Assembly (NCBI GenBank): GCA_023261685.1
Contig: JAHFOM010000015.1
Coordinates: 1-17,746, forward strand
Reading direction: 5' to 3'
From: Candidatus Moraniibacteriota bacterium
Lineage (GTDB): Bacteria; Patescibacteriota; Minisyncoccia; Moranbacterales; UBA1568
Length of the DNA: 17,746 nucleotides
A model generated the notes under the pieces. The model made no database searches, was not told the origin of the DNA, and saw only the letters and a program-made list of their open reading frames with translations. Of this stretch, positions 1-6,078 are shown one piece after another (the stretch's first letter is position 1; each line of letters begins with the position of its first letter). The position numbers were made by a program, and so were the translations under genes.

Positions 1-1
1 G

Positions 2-361
2 CGACCTTATGAAACTTGGTCTGTCACAGACGTTACTGAGGATTGCCCGAGGGCAAGCAAAGATAACCGGTGCGTTTTTCTTTATGCTTACACGGAGCAG
101 TTCGGGTGGACGGTGAGGATATCCCAACCTTACGAAGGTCCGAAACACATGGGGGCATTTCGCCATTTTTTTCCGGCGCAAGATCTTGCTATCAAATTAC
201 GTGATGTCTTGCTGAGTTCCGCTTTTCAGCATTGTGAGCGAAGGCTTGGGCTCACGCGACCGGAACTTTCGAAACTTATCGAACTTCATATGCCTGTTGT
301 TCCGGATAAGATTCAGTCAGCATCTCGACGTTACAGGATACGGAAAACTATTAAGGACTAG
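2..361 (+). CDS. 3' end of an unrecognised protein, cut by the window edge
   Basis: The frame is open from the first complete codon at position 2 to a TAG at 359-361, giving at least 119 residues, so this is the C-terminal part of a longer protein. An internal GTG at 113 could be read as a start, but the frame is open upstream of it. The visible part has an aromatic stretch (FLYAYTEQFGW), then a helical, charged C-terminus ending RRYRIRKTIKD. No signal peptide, membrane segment or catalytic motif is seen. A strong intrinsic terminator begins two bases after the stop codon, which supports this being a real transcribed gene end. I do not recognise the family and infer no function. Confidence 0.6.
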   Translation, partial: RPYETWSVTDVTEDCPRASKDNRCVFLYAYTEQFGWTVRISQPYEGPKHMGAFRHFFPAQDLAIKLRDVLLSSAFQHCERRLGLTRPELSKLIELHMPVVPDKIQSASRRYRIRKTIKD

Positions 362-362
362 G

Positions 363-399
363 GGCTCCGCGTGAAACTTCGCGCGGGGCCTCTTTTTTA
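363..399 (+). terminator. Rho-independent terminator
   Basis: Bases 363-373 pair with 380-390 (11 pairs including two G-U, loop 374-379), followed by the T-tract TCTTTTTTA at 391-399. It ends the transcript of the partial gene at 2-361. The yadG promoter starts a few bases further on. Confidence 0.85.
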
Positions 400-403
400 T
401 TGT

Positions 404-432
404 TTGCTAGTATGGTGAAATTTCTGTATACT
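404..432 (+). promoter_or_regulatory. Sigma-70-type promoter of the yadGH operon
   Basis: TTGCTA at 404-409 and TATACT at 427-432 are separated by 17 bases. The predicted start is near 439, leaving a leader of about 25 nt before the ATG at 464. No Shine-Dalgarno sequence lies in that leader. Confidence 0.6.
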
Positions 433-463
433 GAAGAGACTATTTTTTAGACTACTCTACGGT

Positions 464-1393
464 ATGTCAGAAGCGCTGGTCATCAAAAATCTGGAGAAAA
501 CCTACGCTGCCGGTGTGCGGGCGCTGAAGGGAGTGTCTTTGACGGTGGCCACCGGAGATTTTTTTGCGTTGCTCGGACCCAATGGCGCCGGCAAAAGTAC
601 ACTCATCAATATCATCTGCGGTTTGGTCAATAAATCAGCTGGCACGGTACACATCTCCGGACTGTCTATCGACGATGACTATCAGAAAGCCAAGATGCAT
701 GTCGGTATCGTCCCTCAAGAATTCAATTTCGGAATATGGGAGAAAGTGATTGATATCGTGGTGAATCAAGCGGGGTATTATGGGATGCCCCGCAAGGAGG
801 CGATACCCAAGGCGGAAGCATTGCTCCGGAAACTGGGACTCTATGAAAAGCGCTTCGAGCAATCCCGTACGCTCTCAGGCGGTATGAAGCGGAGACTGAT
901 GATCGCGCGTTCTCTCGTGCATGAGCCGAAACTGCTGATCTTGGACGAGCCGACGGCCGGCGTGGATATCGAGATCCGACGGGAGATGTGGGACTTTTTA
1001 CGAGAGCTCAATCAGTCCGGTACGACGATTATCCTGACGACACATTATTTGGAAGAAGCGGAACAACTGTGCAATCAGGTCGCTATCATCAACAAGGGAG
1101 AGGTCGTGGAAGCGGGCCCAGTGAAGAAGTTGTTGGAAAAAATGGACGCGGAAACGTTTGTGTTTGATTTGGAAGCACCGCTCGCGCAAGAAACGGAAGC
1201 CTTGATCGGGAAATTCGGAGTGCGCAAGATAGATGCCGATACGATAGAAATGATCGTACAAAGAGGGGAGTCGGTGAATGACGCCATCATAGCGCTCAAT
1301 CGGCTGGATATCCGCGTGCGCAGTATGCGCAACAAAACCAATCGTCTCGAGGAGCTTTTTTTGCAGAAAATCGGTGAAAACAATCTTGTATGA
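464..1393 (+). CDS. yadG: ABC-2 transporter ATP-binding protein, YadG-like
   Basis: This is the cytoplasmic ATPase of an ABC-2 type exporter; ATP hydrolysis would drive transport through the permease encoded next. All ABC motifs are visible in 309 residues: Walker A GPNGAGKST (38-46), Q-loop Q85, signature LSGGM (137-141), Walker B LLILDEP (157-163) with D-loop AGVD, and H-loop His194. The roughly 100-residue C-terminal extension ends SMRNKTNRLEELFLQ, which I recall being nearly the same in E. coli YadG, as is the total length of about 308. The stop overlaps the yadH start by 4 bases (ATGA), so the two are translationally coupled. The substrate is unknown: YadGH is uncharacterised, and drug, polysaccharide or lipid export are all possible. 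Confidence 0.95.
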   Translation: MSEALVIKNLEKTYAAGVRALKGVSLTVATGDFFALLGPNGAGKSTLINIICGLVNKSAGTVHISGLSIDDDYQKAKMHVGIVPQEFNFGIWEKVIDIVVNQAGYYGMPRKEAIPKAEALLRKLGLYEKRFEQSRTLSGGMKRRLMIARSLVHEPKLLILDEPTAGVDIEIRREMWDFLRELNQSGTTIILTTHYLEEAEQLCNQVAIINKGEVVEAGPVKKLLEKMDAETFVFDLEAPLAQETEALIGKFGVRKIDADTIEMIVQRGESVNDAIIALNRLDIRVRSMRNKTNRLEELFLQKIGENNLV

Positions 1394-2163
1394 ACAGAAA
1401 ACAGATACTCGCATCCTATATGACAATTGTCAGGAAGGAATTCCTTCGGTTGTTTCGCGTGTGGATACAGACGCTCTTGCCTCCGGTTATCACGACCGTG
1501 CTCTATTTTCTTGTTTTTGGAAAATTCATCGGGACACAGGTGGCCCCGATTGGCGGGAGAACCTATATGGAGTTCATCGTTCCCGGAGTGATTATGATGT
1601 CGGTCATCACACAGTCTTTTATGCATTCGGCATTCGGATATTTTTCTGCAAAATTTCAGCGCTCACTCGAAGAAATTTTGGTGTCGCCCACTCCATACTG
1701 GGTGATGATCGCGGGATACGTGACCGGCGGGGTACTGAGGGGAATGATCACGGGAACGCTGTTGTTGGCGGTCTCGCTTTTCTTTACCACTATCGCGGTC
1801 CACAGTATCGGCCACGTGATAGCGTTCGCCTTGCTGACGTCGATCGTCTTTTCTCTGGCTGGTCTCATCAACGCCATCTTTGCCAAAGACTTTGACAGCA
1901 TCTCGATCTTCCCGACATTCATCCTGACGCCGCTCACGTATCTGGCGGGCACGTTCTACTCGCTCTCGATGCTGCCGCAAGTCTGGAGGGATCTCTCGCT
2001 CTGGAATCCACTTCTCTATATGATCAATGGTTTCCGCTATGGGCTGATCGGCGTGACGGATGTCAGTATCGGGATAGCCTACGCTATTCTGTGTGTTCTC
2101 GTCGCCGTGTTGTCGTTCACGGTCTGGTACTTGTTTTACAGCGGCCGGGGCGTGCGGGTGTAG
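1390..2163 (+). CDS. yadH: ABC-2 type permease, YadH-like
   Basis: Membrane partner of the preceding ATPase. The 257 residues match the size of E. coli YadH. About six hydrophobic segments are visible, roughly at residues 30-48, 60-80, 106-135, 138-160, 170-190 and 228-250. The ABC-2 permease signature region is present (RSLEEILVSPTPYWVM near 90-105, and LTPLTYLAGTFYSLSMLP followed by WNPLLYMINGFRYG). The start ATG overlaps the stop of yadG (ATGA), so a 1:1 or 2:2 complex is expected. No terminator is obvious after the TAG; the next transcription signal is the strong promoter at 2217-2245. The exported substrate cannot be read from the sequence. Confidence 0.93.
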   Translation: MNRKQILASYMTIVRKEFLRLFRVWIQTLLPPVITTVLYFLVFGKFIGTQVAPIGGRTYMEFIVPGVIMMSVITQSFMHSAFGYFSAKFQRSLEEILVSPTPYWVMIAGYVTGGVLRGMITGTLLLAVSLFFTTIAVHSIGHVIAFALLTSIVFSLAGLINAIFAKDFDSISIFPTFILTPLTYLAGTFYSLSMLPQVWRDLSLWNPLLYMINGFRYGLIGVTDVSIGIAYAILCVLVAVLSFTVWYLFYSGRGVRV

Positions 2164-2201
2164 AGCGTTGAAGGGTGAAAAAAATGGCTCTAAATAGGGA
2201 A

Positions 2202-2245
2202 AAGAGGCGAGTCCTCTTGACAAAAACCCGTTTAGGGTGTATACT
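2202..2245 (+). promoter_or_regulatory. Near-consensus promoter with an overlapping dyad
   Basis: TTGACA at 2217-2222 and TATACT at 2240-2245 have exactly 17 bases between them, making this one of the best promoter matches in the window. The inverted repeat AAGAGG-N5-CCTCTT (2202-2207 and 2213-2218) overlaps the first two bases of the -35 box and could be an operator. Transcription would start near 2252, where no sizeable reading frame follows. Confidence 0.75.
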
Positions 2246-2542
2246 GGTTCTTCAAGTGTCAATCAATGAGTATTGAGAGAGACTTGGAACGGCTTTTATA
2301 AGCTCCTCAGTACCTTACATATTTGCACGTATTTGCTCTTCGCGTCTCCGGATCGGCGACTTGGATAGAATTTTTATTCGTATCATAGAGAGACCCAGTC
2401 AAGAAATCTCGTCACACAATATTTTAGAAAACGAGTTCTCGGTCTCGGTCTCAGGTGATCAATCATTATTTTATCCAGCTCGCCCATCCGGAATCTTTTG
2501 ATCTGGATGCGGTATTGCCACAACCAAGAAGAGGAGTATAAA

Positions 2543-2608
2543 ATGGTACACGCACCTCCCATCGGGAAATTTTCCCTAGAGACAATAGACGAAATCATCC
2601 ACCTTTGA
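2543..2608 (+). CDS. Possible 21-codon small ORF inside the structured transcript
   Basis: An ATG at 2543 opens 21 codons (beginning MVHAPPIGKF, ending DEIIHL) to a TGA at 2606-2608. The purine-rich AAGAGGAG ends seven bases before the ATG and would be a good Shine-Dalgarno sequence, which is notable because nearly all real genes here lack one. The frame is open upstream back to 2459, with another ATG at 2507. It may encode a small protein or a leader peptide, or be chance within the RNA. The hairpin 2564-2576 lies within it. No family is recognised. Confidence 0.3.
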   Translation: MVHAPPIGKFSLETIDEIIHL

Positions 2609-2676
2609 CCGATCGGCGGCGGCGCTAGCAATCTAAGACCTGGGTTTTAGAAAGGCTAGGCAGTCCCGTAGAATGT

Positions 2677-2735
2677 CCTCAGGAGCTTATCTCGCAATGC
2701 GATTTGAGAACACTCCTGAGGATTTTACTTTTTTA
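2677..2735 (+). terminator. Intrinsic terminator of the 2252 transcript
   Basis: CCTCAGGAG (2677-2685) pairs perfectly with CTCCTGAGG (2713-2721), with a nested TCGC/GCGA mini-stem. The T-rich tail ATTTTACTTTTTT follows. No protein-coding gene ends just upstream, so its natural substrate is the transcript from 2252. Confidence 0.75.
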
Positions 2736-2805
2736 AGCATAAGCGCCTTTTCTAGAGCACTGAGGAGTTCACCTTTTGAAATTATTTTTTTTTATACTGT
2801 CAGGC

Positions 2806-2833
2806 TTGCTTTTTTGGTATTTTGTGCTAGGAT
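2806..2833 (+). promoter_or_regulatory. Promoter of the RRM gene
   Basis: TTGCTT at 2806-2811 and the extended -10 TGC-TAGGAT (hexamer 2828-2833) are 16 bases apart. The predicted start near 2840 leaves a leader of about 125 nt before the ATG at 2965, long for this compact genome. Genes for bacterial RRM proteins are often regulated through their 5' leader, notably in cold response in cyanobacteria. Confidence 0.5.
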
Positions 2834-2964
2834 AGGGGTGTTGTAAGTTTTTCTTTCTGGAATAACGCTGACACAAGGCTCGGGTTGCCAAATCCAGTTT
2901 CTTCGTCAAGTAGGGCCAGATGGCAAAGGTCACCTTACACAGTAATCAAGTTAGTGGATTCAAT

Positions 2965-3285
2965 ATGGCAACCAAATTGTATGTTGGTGGCGTTTCCTAC
3001 GGTTCGACCGAGGACAGTCTGCGCGACGCGTTCGCTCAGGCCGGTAATGTTGTTTCTGCCAAGATCATTATCGACAAGATGACGGGCCGCTCACGCGGTT
3101 TCGCATTCGTTGAAATGGGTTCAGATGAGGACGCTCAAAAGGCGATCGCTCTCTGGAATGGCAAGGAACTCGACGGACGCACATTGACTGTCAACGAAGC
3201 TCGTCCTATGGAAGAGCGCGCTCCCCGCACTGGCGGCAACCGTGATTTCAACGGTGGCAACCAAGGTGGCGGAAGCCGTTGGTAA
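2965..3285 (+). CDS. Single-RRM RNA-binding protein with a glycine-rich tail
   Basis: A 106-residue protein with one RNA recognition motif (about residues 3-80) and a short Gly/Asn/Arg-rich tail ending GGGSRW. Both RNA-contacting signatures are present: RNP2 LYVGGV near residue 5 and RNP1 RGFAFVEM near 44. Cyanobacterial Rbp proteins and many CPR genomes encode this architecture; it binds single-stranded RNA and is usually linked to cold response or mRNA handling. I chose the ATG at 2965 (MATKLYVGG) because family members begin just before RNP2; an in-frame ATG at 2920 would add 15 unconserved residues. It is a single-gene transcript with its own promoter and terminator. The targets are unknown; the neighbouring structured RNA at 2252-2735 is a conceivable partner, but only by proximity. 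Confidence 0.93.
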   Translation: MATKLYVGGVSYGSTEDSLRDAFAQAGNVVSAKIIIDKMTGRSRGFAFVEMGSDEDAQKAIALWNGKELDGRTLTVNEARPMEERAPRTGGNRDFNGGNQGGGSRW

Positions 3286-3326
3286 GTCAGTGCCACAAGC
3301 CGTTCGCGGTCTTCGTGGTAACACCA

Positions 3327-3366
3327 AAAAAAATCAACCCTGAGCAATCGGGGTTGATTTTTTTAT
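3327..3366. terminator. Bidirectional intrinsic terminator
   Basis: AAATCAACCC (3331-3340) pairs perfectly with GGGTTGATTT (3351-3360). The stem has A residues on its left and TTTT on its right, so it can terminate both the plus-strand RRM gene and the convergent minus-strand gene whose stop is at 3386. Confidence 0.88.
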
Positions 3367-3385
3367 GCAGTGTTTTTCGTCGGTA

Positions 3386-4168
3386 TTACTCTTGCGTTTC
3401 TGTGCTTGCTGGCATTTCTGCAGGCATTGTGGCGACTGGCGGCTTGCCGTAGCCGACGTAGTACTGTATATCGGCGCTTCCTTTGATGCTAGTGATCCAT
3501 TTGTCGGCTTCGACGTTGAACTTCTGCTTTTTGAGCTGCTCGCGGATCTGGTTTTTGAAATCAGCATCGCTCATCCCAGTAGGGAGCGGGGTTTTGCTCT
3601 GTGCCAAGTATTGACCTACCTCTTCATCAGACACTGCCAGCTTGTCCTCCAGAATTTTTTCCAACTTTTTTTGGAGGGTGATCTGCTCGCGGAGCTGTTC
3701 GGTGGTTATCCCTTGTTGGGCGAGTGCTATGTCCAGCGTGACGCCCTGCTTGCTGACTTCTTCCTCGATAGTCTGTATTTCAGTGTCGATATCAGCCTCG
3801 CTCACGCTGACGCCTTGTTTATCCGCCGCAGTCTCGATGAGTTTTTTGGTAATGATGATATCAAGCGCCTGCTGTCCGGAATTTTTCTCCAGTTCTTGGA
3901 TGACACTCCACCGGCTAATCGGCACGCCGTTGACTATCGCCGCTATGAAGAGGCTTTTACCCAAGAAAAGAAGTCCGAGTACCACTATCGCGCCGAGGAC
4001 GATATGGGTATTTTTTTTGTGCTCTTTGTAAAACGTACGGATTATTCCTATCAAACTTACTTTCTTTGCCGGTGCCGTTTTTTGTTCTGCTGGTTTCTCT
4101 ACCGGCGTGACGACGGCTTCGGTGGTTTTGGGCGTTTCTGCAACTGGCTCTTGTTCCATATTCTCCAT
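3386..4168 (-). CDS. Membrane-anchored SurA-N-domain chaperone-like protein
   Basis: The 260 residues split into a Pro/Glu/Lys-rich cytoplasmic N-terminus (1-50), one membrane helix (about 55-71), then an extracytoplasmic domain beginning with the SurA/PrsA-type N-terminal pattern (AAIVNGVPISRWSVIQELE, then helices with KKLIETAADKQGVSVSEADID at about 108-128). This domain acts as a foldase or chaperone module in SurA, PrsA and PpiD. No parvulin (PpiC) prolyl isomerase domain follows; the protein ends with a Met/Pro/Thr-rich tail. It is thus best called a SurA-N-like protein without isomerase activity, probably helping secreted or surface proteins fold. It has its own promoter at 4231-4259 and converges on the RRM gene at a shared terminator. 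ATG 4168 is taken as the start; an ATG nine bases further in is possible. Confidence 0.8.
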   Translation of the reverse strand: MENMEQEPVAETPKTTEAVVTPVEKPAEQKTAPAKKVSLIGIIRTFYKEHKKNTHIVLGAIVVLGLLFLGKSLFIAAIVNGVPISRWSVIQELEKNSGQQALDIIITKKLIETAADKQGVSVSEADIDTEIQTIEEEVSKQGVTLDIALAQQGITTEQLREQITLQKKLEKILEDKLAVSDEEVGQYLAQSKTPLPTGMSDADFKNQIREQLKKQKFNVEADKWITSIKGSADIQYYVGYGKPPVATMPAEMPASTETQE

Positions 4169-4221
4169 ACGCTTCGAAAGGGGATTATTGATTATATTAT
4201 GAATGTCAGTGCCCGTGTGAC

Positions 4222-4233
4222 ACTGGATCCAGT
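4222..4233. promoter_or_regulatory. 12-bp perfect palindrome at a -10 box, possible operator
   Basis: ACTGGATCCAGT is a perfect 12-bp palindrome overlapping the -10 hexamer (4231-4236, minus strand) and reaching the predicted start of the SurA-N-like gene. The position fits a repressor site; no regulator is identified. Confidence 0.35.
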
Positions 4234-4259
4234 ATAGCCTATTTTCGGGGATGGTTCAA
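4231..4259 (-). promoter_or_regulatory. Promoter of the SurA-N-like gene
   Basis: On the minus strand, TTGAAC (4259-4254) and TATACT (4236-4231) are 17 bases apart. The start would be near 4224, about 55 nt upstream of ATG 4168. A second AT-rich TATAAT nearer the gene has no good -35 partner. Confidence 0.6.
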
Positions 4260-4316
4260 TTTTTTGGTGATGAACATACGGTATACGATTTCAAGCGCAG
4301 TGTTGGTAACATCGGG

Positions 4317-5024
4317 TTATTGCCCGTTATTTCCCGGTTTTCTGGCTATCAGTTGCGCTGCAACATTGACCTTCCGGCTGCCATCAGGTTTTTTTTCATT
4401 CGTTTTACCTTCGACTTCCTCATATCCAGTCGGCTCAAGCACTTCCCAGCCAGCATCGGTATAGAGATTTTTCAATTCTTCTCTTTTGAGATAGAAATCC
4501 TCGGTATCTGGTTTATCGCGGTAAAAATCGCCATTCTCTGTAAAAGCGGTTATGACATTTAGCCCGTCCGTATTTGTGCGTTCTTGCATCTCTTTGATGA
4601 GGAGAAGAGCGTCTTGACGCGAGAGATGATGCAGCACATAGGTAGAGACAAGAACATCAAAATGATCATCAGGATTGAAGTTCTTAATATCTCTCATCTC
4701 TGTCTGAACATCCAACCCTTTTTCTTCGGCGAGCCGGTCCAATTCATCAAGCCCGACTTGAGAAGTGTCCCACGCGGTCACTGCAAATCCCTTTTCTGCC
4801 AAATACAGTGCATTTCTCCCGTCTCCTGCGCCAAGTTCAAGCACCGATCCGGTTCTTCGGTAATTGATAATATTCTTGACTATTTCCTCTGCTTCGCTGC
4901 CAAAAGGAGCTTTGTTTTCTCTGTAAAGTTTATCGTAAGGGTTTTCCGGTATTTTCTCAGATATATTTTTAGGGTTTTCCGCGGGGGACGGGGTTTTGTT
5001 AGTAGGGGGTTTTTCTCTGGACAT
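4317..5024 (-). CDS. Class I SAM-dependent methyltransferase, TehB-like
   Basis: A 235-residue protein with a Rossmann-type methyltransferase core. Motif I is VLELGAGDGR (61-70), the acidic end of strand 2 is AVTAWD (81-86), and the motif IV region is FDVLVSTYVLHHL (122-134). The run GRNALYLAEKGFAVTAWD is very like TehB and related small-molecule methyltransferases, which methylate metalloid oxyanions or small thiols. The first 30 residues are Pro/Lys/Asn-rich and probably disordered, and the C-terminus ends in a short basic tail. It follows the SDR gene on the same strand after a 132-base gap that holds two hairpins. The substrate cannot be assigned; the TehB resemblance is a family guess only. 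Confidence 0.85.
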   Translation of the reverse strand: MSREKPPTNKTPSPAENPKNISEKIPENPYDKLYRENKAPFGSEAEEIVKNIINYRRTGSVLELGAGDGRNALYLAEKGFAVTAWDTSQVGLDELDRLAEEKGLDVQTEMRDIKNFNPDDHFDVLVSTYVLHHLSRQDALLLIKEMQERTNTDGLNVITAFTENGDFYRDKPDTEDFYLKREELKNLYTDAGWEVLEPTGYEEVEGKTNEKKPDGSRKVNVAAQLIARKPGNNGQ

Positions 5025-5054
5025 AATATTTTTGATTTACAAATGAGTTTTCAA

Positions 5055-5141
5055 TTTTGGCGGACTACTCGGGTTCAGCACCCAGTGATGCCGCCCTTGA
5101 TGGGTATCTTAGTACCTCTCTCAGCCTTTCGCTGAGGTACT
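5055..5141 (-). promoter_or_regulatory. Structured leader between the SDR and methyltransferase genes
   Basis: Two hairpins are visible. One pairs 5059-5063 with 5091-5095 (GGCGG/CCGCC) and continues inward with 5067-5069/5084-5086 and GGGT 5071-5074/ACCC 5080-5083. The other pairs AGTACCT 5111-5117 with AGGTACT 5135-5141, with CAGC/GCTG inside. In mRNA of the minus strand they lie 35-120 nt upstream of the methyltransferase ATG. They do not match SAM, SAH or TPP riboswitch consensus sequences that I know. They may be a cis-regulatory element or an mRNA-processing structure. Confidence 0.35.
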
Positions 5142-5156
5142 CGAGCCTCGGCTTTT

Positions 5157-5924
5157 TTATCGCTCGGCATGTATCACTTCGCCAGTCGGATATTTCTTTT
5201 CGGTTAAAATGGAAACAGCCAATTGCCCGATGTCTTCGGGAGTATTCACTTTTCCACGCTTTGATTCTTTCCGGATTTGTTCTTTTAATTCCTCTGTCAT
5301 CCATCCTGTATCGGTCGGCCCCGGATCAAGAGAGTTTATAGCAATATTGAGCTTAGCAAGTTCAGGTGCTAGTTGCGGAGCAAGCATTTCCAGCGCCGCT
5401 TTTGTTATCGTATACGGAATTTTATGACCTCCCATACTTCCTAACGACTGTCCTGATGTCATATTGATAATACCTCCCGCATTGCCTCTTTTAACAAATT
5501 CTTTACACAACATAGCTACGGCGCGGACATTCACTGCATAGTGTTTGTCTAGTATCTCTGGCGAGAGTTCCGTAAAAGGAATCTCGAAGTCATAGCATGC
5601 ATTGTTGATAAGAATGGTCGGCAACCCAATCTCTTTTTCTGCTGCCTCAAAAAGTGCTTCGGCGGAACCAGCTATTGATAAATCAGCTTCTATATTCCCA
5701 ACTCGAACACCAAGTTGCTTAAGTTCATCAATAAGCTTTGCTGGGTCATCTTTGTTGTATTCTCGACTGTTTTCTTCGTCATACTGATGCCAGTAGGTAA
5801 AGAAAATATCTCCACCATTCCTAGCGATTTCACGACAAATCGCTGCGCCAATCCCACCACTCCGTCCCACTCCTGTGATCAGCACAACCTTCCCTATCAA
5901 CGATTTTGTAATTTCCATATGCAT
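5157..5924 (-). CDS. Short-chain dehydrogenase/reductase (SDR)
   Basis: A 255-residue classical SDR of usual length. It has the nucleotide-binding glycine motif TGVGRSGGIG (17-26), the NNA motif (107-109), a serine in the catalytic region (NMTSG, Ser157), the active-site pair Tyr171-x3-Lys175 (YTITK), and PGPTDTG (201-207) after the active site. SDRs of this FabG-like kind reduce or oxidise carbonyl and hydroxyl groups with NAD(P)H; the substrate is not deducible. Many CPR bacteria lack fatty acid synthesis, so a FabG role should not be assumed. The start may be ATG 5924 or the ATG six bases later (MEITKS). It lies upstream of the methyltransferase on the same strand, so co-transcription is possible. 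Confidence 0.9.
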   Translation of the reverse strand: MHMEITKSLIGKVVLITGVGRSGGIGAAICREIARNGGDIFFTYWHQYDEENSREYNKDDPAKLIDELKQLGVRVGNIEADLSIAGSAEALFEAAEKEIGLPTILINNACYDFEIPFTELSPEILDKHYAVNVRAVAMLCKEFVKRGNAGGIINMTSGQSLGSMGGHKIPYTITKAALEMLAPQLAPELAKLNIAINSLDPGPTDTGWMTEELKEQIRKESKRGKVNTPEDIGQLAVSILTEKKYPTGEVIHAER

Positions 5925-6013
5925 ATATTCAAGGCACTCGGATCATCCGATACTCAGTACTCACTGCGGGCCGTCTCGTGTTAGAACCTTCAGAAATCAA
6001 TCCCTGTAAGGAG

Positions 6014-6022
6014 ATTTTAGCA
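6014..6022 (-). promoter_or_regulatory. Extended -10 promoter of the SDR gene
   Basis: On the minus strand the sequence TGC-TAAAAT (hexamer 6019-6014) is an extended -10 element without a good -35 box. The leader to ATG 5924 would be about 80 nt and carries a small TCGGA/TCCGA hairpin. Confidence 0.4.
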
Positions 6023-6078
6023 TATTTTTAACACTCTTTTCGGTGCATCTCGAGCACAGTCAAAAAATTAAAAGATAT

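Larger units (their letters stand above)
2252..2735 (+). ncRNA. Candidate structured non-coding RNA of unknown class
   Basis: This stretch holds no credible protein longer than about 44 codons, yet lies between a consensus promoter and an intrinsic terminator. Several hairpins can be drawn: GAGACC 2390-2395 with GGTCTC 2441-2446, enclosing CTCGT 2408-2412 with ACGAG 2431-2435; CATCCGGA 2485-2492 with TCTGGATG 2502-2509 (8 pairs, one G-U that favours plus-strand RNA); GGGAA 2564-2568 with TTCCC 2572-2576; CTAGC 2625-2629 with GCTAG 2655-2659, enclosing TCTAA with TTAGA; and the terminator hairpin. I looked for the hallmark sequences of RNase P RNA, tmRNA, SRP RNA and the common riboswitches and saw none. 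It could be a new RNA family, a very divergent known RNA, or a long regulatory leader with a small ORF (2543-2608). Confidence 0.5.

Noticed and set aside
2383..2631. An 82-residue minus-strand reading frame in the structured RNA region
   Set aside because: It resembles no protein family, has no promoter on its strand, and lies opposite a strong promoter and terminator. It is best explained by the structured plus-strand sequence.
2252..2735. RNase P RNA or tmRNA as the identity of the structured transcript
   Set aside because: I could not find the conserved RNase P P4 strands, nor a tRNA-like T arm and CCA end as in tmRNA. A very divergent form is not excluded.
2301..2769. Long-range pairing of 2303-2311 with 2759-2767 enclosing the candidate RNA
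   Set aside because: A 9-bp match over this distance is expected about once by chance, and the 3' partner lies beyond the strong terminator.
3365..4237. A 290-residue plus-strand frame opposite the SurA-N-like gene
   Set aside because: It is Phe/Leu-rich antisense translation of a coding gene that has its own promoter and terminator. No domain is seen.
5095..5141. TPP riboswitch suggested by a CTGAGA-like sequence on the minus strand
   Set aside because: The rest of the thi-box consensus is absent, and the downstream gene is a methyltransferase rather than a thiamine gene.
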